A DNA stretch of 64,000 nucleotides from Sphingomonadales bacterium (GTDB lineage Bacteria; Pseudomonadota; Alphaproteobacteria; Sphingomonadales; Sphingomonadaceae): NCBI GenBank assembly GCA_016720115.1, contig JADJXT010000001.1, positions 1,612,001 to 1,676,000 on the forward strand, in the 5' to 3' direction. The translations under genes and the position numbers were made by a program. The notes under the pieces were generated by a model. It had not been told where the DNA came from, made no database searches, and saw nothing but the letters and a program-made list of their open reading frames with translations. Below, one piece after another: positions 8,491 to 15,017 of this stretch; within the stretch, counting starts at the first letter, position 1, and each line of letters opens with the position of its first letter.

Positions 8491-9163
8491 GGACCGCCAC
8501 ACTCCTGTAAGGAAGTGCATATTGACGGGTGAGCGGGCGGAGCAACGCCTGCTGATCCGGCTTGCCCTCGGCCCGGATGGGCAGGTTGCCCCCGATATCC
8601 ATGGGAAGGCGCCTAGTCGCGGGGCATGGGTGGGCGTTCCCGCCGAAGAACTGGAAGCTGCACGGGTCAAGGGAAAGCTTGCCGGGCTGCTGAAGCGCGC
8701 GTTCAAGGTGACCGAACTGTCGGTTCCGGACGATCTGGTCGCACGGATCGGTGCTGGCCTTGAAAAGGCGACGCTCGACCGTCTCGGGCTTGAGGCGAGG
8801 GCGAGCAACCTGCTTTCCGGTGCTGAAAAGGTGGATGCGGCTGCGCGCAGCGGAATGGTGGCGTTATTGCTCCACGCATCAGATGCAAGCGAGGACGGGG
8901 CATCGAAGCGCGACCAGAGCTGGCGCGTCGGGCTAGAGGAAGAAGGCAGCGGCCGTAAGGGGCTACGCCTGCCGGTCGATCGCGACCGGCTGTCGGCGGC
9001 GCTCGGGCGGGCAAATTCGGTGCATGTGGCGATCACCGATGCAAAAGCGGCCGAGCGGGTGAAACATCATCTGGAACGCTGGCTTTATTTCATAGGATGC
9101 AGTAACGCGCGCGGCGACGCCAAGGCGGGCCGTCATGCGGATGCTGCATCGGACGGTAATTGA
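8453..9163 (+). CDS. ylxR: YlxR-family RNA-binding protein (DUF448) with L7Ae-like domain
   Basis: The N-terminal part matches DUF448/YlxR, a small RNA-binding fold encoded between nusA and infB in many bacteria: HTPVRKCILTGE is followed by L-x-R-L and by DIHGKAPSRGAWV. The remainder (about residues 95-215) resembles an L7Ae/L30e-like domain, with AARSGMVALLLHASDAS and ANSVHVAI segments. This two-domain arrangement is common in alphaproteobacteria. The start is uncertain: the ATG at 8453 overlaps nusA by 38 bases and has only a weak ribosome-binding site; a TTG at 8468 would give a shorter protein. The molecular role is not settled, with regulation of RNase P or rRNA processing among proposals for the family. 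Confidence 0.85.
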   Translation: MGRTPLPRKTPNEDRHTPVRKCILTGERAEQRLLIRLALGPDGQVAPDIHGKAPSRGAWVGVPAEELEAARVKGKLAGLLKRAFKVTELSVPDDLVARIGAGLEKATLDRLGLEARASNLLSGAEKVDAAARSGMVALLLHASDASEDGASKRDQSWRVGLEEEGSGRKGLRLPVDRDRLSAALGRANSVHVAITDAKAAERVKHHLERWLYFIGCSNARGDAKAGRHADAASDGN

Positions 9164-9185
9164 TTGAAGGCAAGGTCTGTATAAA

Positions 9186-11741
9186 ATGAGTGACGAAAAC
9201 GAAAACAAACCGACACTGGGTCGCAAGCCGCTGGGGCTGAAGCCGCGACTGGAGTCGGGTGAGGTGAAGCAGACCTTCAGCCATGGCCGCACCAACAAGG
9301 TTGTGGTTGAGGTGAAACGCAAGAAACTGGTCGGCAAGCCGGGCTACGCGCCTGAGCCCGAAGTTGCTGCGCCCCCGCCGCCACCGCCCCCTCCGCCGCC
9401 ACCCGCTGCGCCGCCGCCTCGCGCTACTGCGCCTAATGGTGAGACGCCGCAGGAGCGCGTCGCCCGTCTTCAGCGCGAAGCCGAAGAAGACCGGCTGAGG
9501 CTCGCCGAGGAAGCCAATCGGCGTGAGCAGGAAGAACGTGCGCGTGCAGCAGATGAAGAGCGCCGTCGTGCAGAAGATAACCGAAAGGCTGAGGCCGAGG
9601 CCGCAAAAGCCCCGCCGCCTGCGGCTGCTCAAGATGTTGAAGTCGAGGCTGCAGAAACCAGCGATGGCGCTTCGCCGCCGCCGGCCCGTCGTTTCACGCC
9701 CGTGGAATCGCCGAAGCGTCCTGCACCTGCTGCCGCCCGCGAAGAGGCCCGCGCACCCGAGGGACGTCGCGACGAACCGCGTCGCGAAGATCCGAAAAAG
9801 GCGCCGCATAAGCCCAGCCGCGATCGCGCTGGCGATAATCGCCGCCAATCGGGCAAGCTGACTGTTACCCGCGCACTCGACGATGATGAAGGTGCACGTG
9901 CGCGTTCGCTCGCTGCGCTGAAGCGCGCGCGCGAAAAGGAACGCCGTTCGCACATGTCGGGTATGCAGCGTGACGCGCAGCCCAAACAGGTGCGTGACGT
10001 TGTTGTTCCTGAAGTCATTACCGTTCAGGAACTGGCTATCCGCATGGCCGAAAAGGGCAGCGATCTGGTCAAGGCGTTGTTCAAGATGGGCATGCCCGTA
10101 ACGCTGACGCAGAGCATTGATCAGGATACCGCCGAACTGCTGGTCACCGAATTTGGCCACAACATCACGCGCGTTTCCGATGCAGACGTCGACATCGCCC
10201 ATGATGACGATGTCGATGCACCCGAAACGCTGAAGGCACGTCCGCCGGTTGTTACCGTGATGGGCCATGTCGATCATGGCAAGACATCGCTGCTCGACGC
10301 TCTGCGTGGCGCCAATGTGCAGGCGGGTGAAGCCGGCGGCATTACCCAGCATATCGGTGCCTATCAGGTGAAGTCCAAAAATGGGGATCTGATCACCTTC
10401 CTCGATACGCCGGGCCACGAAGCCTTTACCGAGATGCGTGCGCGTGGTGCGATGGTGACCGATATTGTAATCCTGGTGGTCGCCGCAGACGACGGCATCA
10501 TGCCGCAGACGATTGAAGCCATCAATCACGCCCGATCGGCCAATGTGCCGATGATCATCGCGATCAACAAGTGCGACAAGGATGGTGCCAATCCGCAGCG
10601 TATCCGCGAACGCCTGCTCGAACATGAAGTCATTGTCGAGAAGATGGGCGGCGAAGTGCAGGATGTTGAAATCTCTGCATTGAAGAAAACGGGTATCGAT
10701 GACCTGCTCGACAAGCTGGCGCTGCAGGCGGAGCTTATGGAACTCAAGGCCAATCCCGACCGTGCCGCAGAGGCCGTTGTGGTTGAGGCGAAGCTCGACA
10801 AGGGGCGCGGTGCGGTTGCTACGCTGCTGATCCGTCGCGGAACGCTGAAGACCGGCGACATCTTCGTTGTCGGTGAGGAATCGGGCAAGGTTCGCGCGCT
10901 GATCAACGATCAGGGCCAGCAGGTGAAAACCGCTGGGCCAGCTATGCCCGTCGAGGTGCTGGGGCTCACCGGTGTTCCCGGAGCAGGCGAAATCCTGACG
11001 GTCGTTGAAAACGAAGCGCGCGCGCGCGAAGTCGCCGCTTTCCGCAAGGAACAGGCGAAGCTGAAGCGCACCACGCAGGCACCCGTTTCGGTCGACAACA
11101 TGTTCTCCGCACTGGCGGCCAACCGCGCGAAGGAATATGCGGTTGTCGTCAAGGCAGATGTGCAGGGCTCGGTCGAGGCGATCGTCAACGCGTTGCACAA
11201 GATTTCGACCGACGAAATCAAGGTTCGTGTGCTGCAATCGGGCGTTGGCGCCATCACCGAAAGCGATGTGACGCTGGCCAACGCGACCAAGGCGCCGATC
11301 ATCGGCTTCAATGTCCGCCCCAATGCCAAGGCGCGCGAAATCGCCCAGCGTGAAAAGACCCGGTTCAAATATTTCGATGTGATTTATCATCTCACCGAAG
11401 ACGTTGCCAAGGAAATGGCGGGTATCCTCGGCCCCGAAATCATCGAAACCGTTGTCGGTCGTGCGAAGATCCAGGAAGTATTCAACGCGGGCAAGAAGGA
11501 CAAGGCTGCAGGCCTGCTCGTCCTCGAAGGCCATATCCGCAAAGGCTATCACACGCGCCTTACCCGCGAAGACGTCATCGTTTCGAAGACGGTCATTGCT
11601 TCGCTCCGCCGTTTCAAGGACGATGTCGACGAAGTGCGTGCGGGCCTCGAATGTGGCGTCGTCTTGCAGGATACCAACGACATCAAGGCGGGCGACATGC
11701 TCGAAATCTTTGAGGTCGAGGAGCGCGAACGGACGCTGTGA
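9186..11741 (+). CDS. infB: Translation initiation factor IF-2
   Basis: IF-2 is the GTPase that brings initiator fMet-tRNA to the ribosome. The 851-residue protein has the long alphaproteobacterial N-terminus, with an 11-proline run at residues 63-73 followed by Arg/Glu-rich and Ala-rich helix (about 85-200). Then come the IF-2 N2 region and the G domain: GHVDHGKT at 360-367, DTPGHEAFTEMRARG, and NKCDKDGANP. Domains II-IV follow, including VLGLTGVPGAGE and EGHIRKGYHTRLTRED. It starts 22 bases after ylxR. The stop TGA is shared with the GTG of the next gene, suggesting translational coupling to the thioesterase and rbfA. Confidence 0.97.
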   Translation: MSDENENKPTLGRKPLGLKPRLESGEVKQTFSHGRTNKVVVEVKRKKLVGKPGYAPEPEVAAPPPPPPPPPPPAAPPPRATAPNGETPQERVARLQREAEEDRLRLAEEANRREQEERARAADEERRRAEDNRKAEAEAAKAPPPAAAQDVEVEAAETSDGASPPPARRFTPVESPKRPAPAAAREEARAPEGRRDEPRREDPKKAPHKPSRDRAGDNRRQSGKLTVTRALDDDEGARARSLAALKRAREKERRSHMSGMQRDAQPKQVRDVVVPEVITVQELAIRMAEKGSDLVKALFKMGMPVTLTQSIDQDTAELLVTEFGHNITRVSDADVDIAHDDDVDAPETLKARPPVVTVMGHVDHGKTSLLDALRGANVQAGEAGGITQHIGAYQVKSKNGDLITFLDTPGHEAFTEMRARGAMVTDIVILVVAADDGIMPQTIEAINHARSANVPMIIAINKCDKDGANPQRIRERLLEHEVIVEKMGGEVQDVEISALKKTGIDDLLDKLALQAELMELKANPDRAAEAVVVEAKLDKGRGAVATLLIRRGTLKTGDIFVVGEESGKVRALINDQGQQVKTAGPAMPVEVLGLTGVPGAGEILTVVENEARAREVAAFRKEQAKLKRTTQAPVSVDNMFSALAANRAKEYAVVVKADVQGSVEAIVNALHKISTDEIKVRVLQSGVGAITESDVTLANATKAPIIGFNVRPNAKAREIAQREKTRFKYFDVIYHLTEDVAKEMAGILGPEIIETVVGRAKIQEVFNAGKKDKAAGLLVLEGHIRKGYHTRLTREDVIVSKTVIASLRRFKDDVDEVRAGLECGVVLQDTNDIKAGDMLEIFEVEERERTL

Positions 11742-12151
11742 AGCAATTTGCGGGTACGCGTGGTTCCCATGTGGAACTGATGGGGGCAGAGTTTGTCGAC
11801 TTTGACCCCGTCTCCGAAACCATAACGATGCGCTTCTGTGCACCGCCCAGTTTCATCACCCAGCGTGGTGGGGTTCAGGGCGGGCTGGTCGCAGGGTTTC
11901 TCGATGAGGCGATGGGCTGGGCCCATGTGCAGGCGACGGAGGGCAGGGAAGCGCCGCTCAATCTTGAAATTGCGATGACCCTGCTGAAACTTATTCCAGC
12001 CGGACCGCTTATGGGCAAGGGAAGGGTGATCCGGCGTGGTCGGCGCGCGATCTTTCTTGAAGGCGAGTTGTGGGATGAAAGCGGCACAACCTTATATGCC
12101 CGCGCCACTTCGACCGCCATGCCGACACCGCTACCGGGAAGGAATGACTGA
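11738..12151 (+). CDS. PaaI-family hotdog thioesterase
   Basis: This 137-residue protein is a hotdog-fold acyl-CoA thioesterase of the PaaI/4HBT type. The motif QRGGVQGGLVAGFLDEAMGW at about residues 42-61 carries the conserved GG-x-x-x-[DE] region with the helix that holds the catalytic acid, and EIAMTLLKLIPAGPL plus RRGRRAIFLEGEL form the later strands. It starts with GTG at 11738 inside a four-base GTGA overlap with the infB stop. Its TGA shares one base with the rbfA ATG. It is unusual for a metabolic enzyme to sit between infB and rbfA, and the link to ribosome maturation is unknown. The substrate is not predictable. Confidence 0.85.
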   Translation: MKQFAGTRGSHVELMGAEFVDFDPVSETITMRFCAPPSFITQRGGVQGGLVAGFLDEAMGWAHVQATEGREAPLNLEIAMTLLKLIPAGPLMGKGRVIRRGRRAIFLEGELWDESGTTLYARATSTAMPTPLPGRND

Positions 12152-12549
12152 TGGCACGCCACAACGAAACCCCCGAAGGCCGCTCTGTCCGCCTGCTGCG
12201 TGTCGGCGAGCAGGTGCGGCATGTTCTGTCGGACCTGCTGGCGCGCGGGTCGGTGCATGACGATGTGCTGACCAGCCACAGCGTGAGCATCACCGAAGTG
12301 CGCATGTCGCCCGACTTGCGCCATGCGAAAGTATTCGTAAAATCGCTGCTGGGTGCGGATGAAGGCGCGGTGCTCAAGGCGCTGCGCACCAACACGGCTT
12401 TCCTGCAGCGCGAAGTGGCTTCGCGCGTGCGGATGAAATATGCAGCAAAGCTGAAATTCCTCTCCGACGAAAGCTTCGACGAAGCCAGCCACATCGAACG
12501 CTTGCTTTCCGATCCAAAGGTGGCGCAAGACCTCTCCGAAGAGGGGTGA
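12151..12549 (+). CDS. rbfA: 30S ribosome-binding factor RbfA
   Basis: RbfA is a KH-like protein needed for late 16S rRNA maturation. The 132-residue product shows the family pattern: EQVRHVLSDLLARG in the first helix, SITEVRMSPDLRHAKVFVKS in the central strands, and LQREVASRVRMKYAAKLKF toward the end. It starts at an ATG overlapping the thioesterase stop by one base and ends directly before tdk, with no intergenic base. It belongs to the operon that begins with rimP. Confidence 0.95.
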   Translation: MARHNETPEGRSVRLLRVGEQVRHVLSDLLARGSVHDDVLTSHSVSITEVRMSPDLRHAKVFVKSLLGADEGAVLKALRTNTAFLQREVASRVRMKYAAKLKFLSDESFDEASHIERLLSDPKVAQDLSEEG

Positions 12550-13131
12550 ATGGCCAAGCTTTATTTCTACTATGCGTCGATGAACGCAGGCAAATCGTCC
12601 ACGCTGTTGCAGGCCGCGTTCAACTATGGCGAACGGGGCATGAAGGTGATGCTGTGGACGGCAGCGCTCGATGACCGGCCCGGTTTTGGCGCGATCAGCT
12701 CGCGGATCGGCTTGGCGGGCGATGCCAGCCGTTTTGAAGGTGTTACCGATATCGAAGCGGCGGTATTGCGGCAGCATCAGGAAGCACCGCTAGCCTGTGT
12801 GCTGGTTGACGAGGCGCAGTTCCTGTCGAAGGAACAGGTCTGGCAGTGCGCGCGGCTTGCCGACAAGGCAGGCATTCCGGTTGTCTGCTATGGTCTGCGT
12901 ACCGATTTTCAGGGAGAGCTGTTTCCGGGGTCTGCGGCGCTGCTGGGGATTGCCGACAGCCTGGTCGAACTGAAGGGCGTATGCGATTGCGGACGCAAGG
13001 CGACGATGAATTTGCGCGTCGATGAACTTGGCCGCGCAGTGATCGATGGCGCACAGACCGAAATCGGCGGCAATGATCGCTATGTTGCGATGTGTCGCAA
13101 ACATTTCATTGAGGCGCGGGCTGCTGGCTGA
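12550..13131 (+). CDS. tdk: Thymidine kinase
   Basis: This 193-residue type II thymidine kinase phosphorylates thymidine in the nucleotide salvage pathway. It has the P-loop MNAGKSS at residues 11-17, the Walker B-like VLVDEAQFL, the GLRTDFQGELFPGS loop, and a zinc site with CDC in VCDCGRKA and C-x-x-H in MCRKHF. The zinc ligand pattern has the four usual Cys/His positions. It follows rbfA without a gap, so it is probably carried on the same transcript, an insertion not seen in the classical nusA-infB operon of gamma proteobacteria. Confidence 0.95.
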   Translation: MAKLYFYYASMNAGKSSTLLQAAFNYGERGMKVMLWTAALDDRPGFGAISSRIGLAGDASRFEGVTDIEAAVLRQHQEAPLACVLVDEAQFLSKEQVWQCARLADKAGIPVVCYGLRTDFQGELFPGSAALLGIADSLVELKGVCDCGRKATMNLRVDELGRAVIDGAQTEIGGNDRYVAMCRKHFIEARAAG

Positions 13132-13165
13132 TACGTGTAGCGCACATTTTCAACAAAAGTAGTGG

Positions 13166-13588
13166 ATGATGAAAAGCATGATTTTCGCTGCCTTTGCAGC
13201 AGCTTCCATGGCCACATCTGCTTTCGCCGAGGCGCCGACCACGCCTAACTGGCCCGAACTGGGCGTTGAAGCGTCGATTTTCCTTCCCGACCGCTATATC
13301 CGCAATTTCGAGGCTGACGACGACAAGGGTATCTGGATCGAAGATATCCAGCGGCGCTGGTATTACGGTGTGTTCAAGGGCCGTTGCTCGCGACTGCAGC
13401 ATGCGCCGGGGATTGGCTACGATACAAGGGGTTCGACAAGGTTTGATAGGTCCAGCATAATATTGATGGGTGATGATTTCTGCGAATTGACCAGCTTTGT
13501 GACCGCCGAAAAACCGTTGCCGCGCAAGGAGCGCAAGCTGCTTGCCAGGGAAGCTGCTGCAAAAGCCAAGGCCGAAGCTGCAAATTGA
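13166..13588 (+). CDS. Small exported protein, DUF6491-like
   Basis: A 140-residue protein with an N-terminal signal peptide ending at about SAFA-EA. The mature part contains PDRYIRNFEADDDKGIWIED, RRWYYGVFKG, two cysteines (GRCSRL and DDFCEL) that could form a disulfide, and TRGSTRFDRSS. The pattern is like DUF6491, a family common in sphingomonads and xanthomonads with no assigned function; I am moderately sure of that assignment. The C-terminus is a short Lys/Ala-rich helix. It lies between tdk and truB on the same strand. The start could be the ATG at 13166 or the adjacent ATG at 13169. Confidence 0.75.
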   Translation: MMKSMIFAAFAAASMATSAFAEAPTTPNWPELGVEASIFLPDRYIRNFEADDDKGIWIEDIQRRWYYGVFKGRCSRLQHAPGIGYDTRGSTRFDRSSIILMGDDFCELTSFVTAEKPLPRKERKLLAREAAAKAKAEAAN

Positions 13589-13619
13589 CTTCGCGCCGCT
13601 CCGCGCCCAAGGCGCGTGC

Positions 13620-14552
13620 GTGCATGGCTGGATCATCCTCGACAAACCCGTAGGGTTGGGCTCGACGCAGGCGGTTGCGGCGGTGAAGCGCAATTTCCGC
13701 GAAGCAGGTTTTGGCAAGATCAAGGTCGGCCATGGCGGAACACTCGATCCGCTTGCCTCGGGCGTGCTGCCGATCGCGCTGGGCGAGGCGACCAAGCTGT
13801 GCGGGCGGATGCTCGACGCCTCCAAATGCTATGATTTCACGATCCGGTTCGGAGAGCAGACGGCTGGGCTGGACGCTGAAGGAGAGGTTGTCGCGACCTC
13901 CGATGTCAGGCCAACTCTCGATGAAATTGAGGCGGCGCTTCCCGAATTTACCGGCGAGATCGAGCAGATTCCGCCCGCCTATTCGGCGATCAAGATCGAC
14001 GGAAAGCGCGCCTATGATCTCGCAAGGGCGGGTGAGCAGATTGACCTTAAAGCCAGAGAAGTGACAATCTACGAGCTTTCTATCGCCACCCCTCGTCATT
14101 CCCGGGAAGGCGGGAATGACGAAGCTACGGGAGGAAAGGGCGGTGTCGGTGAAATCACCCTTTCCGCCCATGTCTCCAAGGGCACCTATATTCGCTCGCT
14201 GGCGCGGGACATAGCCCATGCCCTCGGCACCGTCGGTCATGTTGTCATGCTCCGTCGCACAAAGGCAGGGCCATTCGGCCTCGATCCGGCGATTTCGCTG
14301 GACAAACTCAACGAAATCGGTAAAGGCGCGCCCCTTGAAGACATCATCTTGCCGTTGGAGGCAGGGCTGGACGGCATCCCGGCTCTCGATCTCTCCCCGG
14401 AAGCGGCAAGGGCGATCCGTCAGGGTCGCGTCTTGACCGGGGTTGCCACGAAAGACGGGCTATATTGGGGGCGAGGGCCGGATTTGCGGCCTGTGGCTCT
14501 GGTAGAGCAAGTCGATGGGGAGTTAAGATCCCTTCGCGGCTTTAACTTGTAA
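13620..14552 (+). CDS. truB: tRNA pseudouridine-55 synthase TruB
   Basis: TruB makes pseudouridine 55 in the T-loop of tRNAs. With a GTG start at 13620 the protein has 310 residues and begins HGWIILDKPVG, as in other members; AAGG at 13608-13611 is a suitable ribosome-binding site. The open frame extends further upstream into the preceding gene without family similarity. The catalytic aspartate is D43 in GGTLDPLASG, with IPPAYSAIKIDGKRAYDLAR following. Residues about 157-177 contain the non-family insertion PRHSREGGNDE encoded by a palindromic repeat (separate entry), after which the normal sequence resumes with GEITLSAHVSKGTYIRSLA. It is 24 bases before rpsO. Confidence 0.93.
   Translation: MHGWIILDKPVGLGSTQAVAAVKRNFREAGFGKIKVGHGGTLDPLASGVLPIALGEATKLCGRMLDASKCYDFTIRFGEQTAGLDAEGEVVATSDVRPTLDEIEAALPEFTGEIEQIPPAYSAIKIDGKRAYDLARAGEQIDLKAREVTIYELSIATPRHSREGGNDEATGGKGGVGEITLSAHVSKGTYIRSLARDIAHALGTVGHVVMLRRTKAGPFGLDPAISLDKLNEIGKGAPLEDIILPLEAGLDGIPALDLSPEAARAIRQGRVLTGVATKDGLYWGRGPDLRPVALVEQVDGELRSLRGFNL
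14094..14121. repeat. Palindromic repeat inserted in truB coding sequence
   Basis: Perfect 10-base arms CGTCATTCCC (14094-14103) and GGGAATGACG (14112-14121) surround an 8-base loop. In the truB frame it encodes RHSREGGND. The peptide HSREGGN is a known signature of dispersed alphaproteobacterial palindromes translated inside genes. The inserted stretch corresponds to about 20 residues absent from typical TruB. Confidence 0.85.
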
Positions 14553-14576
14553 CATTCGATGCTCGAAGGAAAAAAC

Positions 14577-14846
14577 ATGTCAGTAACGGCAGAACGCAAG
14601 ACCGAAATCATTCAGGACAACGCTCGCGAAAAGGGCGATACCGGTTCCCCCGAAGTTCAGGTTGCGATCCTCACGGAGCGCATCGTCAACCTGACCGAAC
14701 ATTTCAAGGGTCACCAAAAGGACAACCACTCGCGTCGCGGCCTTCTGCAGATGGTCAACAAGCGTCGTTCGCTCCTTGACTATCTGAAGAAAAAGGATGT
14801 CGCGCGTTACAATGCGCTGATTTCCAAGCTTGGATTGCGTAAATAA
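14577..14846 (+). CDS. rpsO: 30S ribosomal protein S15
   Basis: S15 binds the 16S rRNA central domain and is a primary assembly protein. At 89 residues including the initiator Met it has the normal length. Diagnostic stretches are DTGSPEVQVAILTERI, HFKGHQKDNHSRRGLL and RRSLLDYLKKKD. The start ATG at 14577 has GAAGGA at 14565-14570; an upstream in-frame ATG adds six residues that no S15 has. An intrinsic terminator follows nine bases after the stop. Confidence 0.98.
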   Translation: MSVTAERKTEIIQDNAREKGDTGSPEVQVAILTERIVNLTEHFKGHQKDNHSRRGLLQMVNKRRSLLDYLKKKDVARYNALISKLGLRK

Positions 14847-14854
14847 GATTTGCG

Positions 14855-14881
14855 AAGCGGCCCCTCTAGCGGGCCGCTTTT
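14855..14881 (+). terminator. Intrinsic terminator after rpsO
   Basis: The arms AGCGGCCC (14856-14863) and GGGCCGCT (14871-14878) are perfectly complementary around a 7-base loop and are followed by a short run of T. It lies nine bases after the rpsO stop. The T-tract is short (about four), so readthrough into pnp is possible, as in other rpsO-pnp operons. Confidence 0.8.
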
Positions 14882-14921
14882 GCCATATGGGGCGGGTTTG
14901 CATTTCGGTGAACCCGGCCAT

Positions 14922-14951
14922 GGGGCGAAAAATGCCCCGCCCGGACCGGGC
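14922..14951 (+). promoter_or_regulatory. GC-rich hairpins in the pnp leader
   Basis: Between the rpsO terminator and pnp lie a hairpin with arms GGGGC (14922-14926) and GCCCC (14934-14938), and an adjoining near-palindrome GCCCGGACCGGGC at 14939-14951. In other bacteria the pnp leader is cut by RNase III and controls PNPase synthesis, so a similar role is plausible. This is inference from position and structure only. Confidence 0.4.
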
Positions 14952-15017
14952 CGGAGACCCCGGAAAACAGGAGGCCCCTTTGCGCAATAGGGCGCGAAGG
15001 CATCTCAAGGAAAATCT

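Noticed and set aside
6811..9036. Long minus-strand frame opposite nusA and ylxR
   Set aside because: Same shadow effect; no recognisable protein and no start or ribosome-binding site of its own.
9090..11843. Very long open frame of about 900 codons on the minus strand opposite infB
   Set aside because: It is the antisense of a strongly biased GC-rich gene; the product has no domain, its composition is that of a reverse-complement shadow, and infB is unquestionable.
14094..14121. CRISPR-like repeat
   Set aside because: The palindromes in this window are single copies or pairs of related but not identical units and there are no regular spacers.
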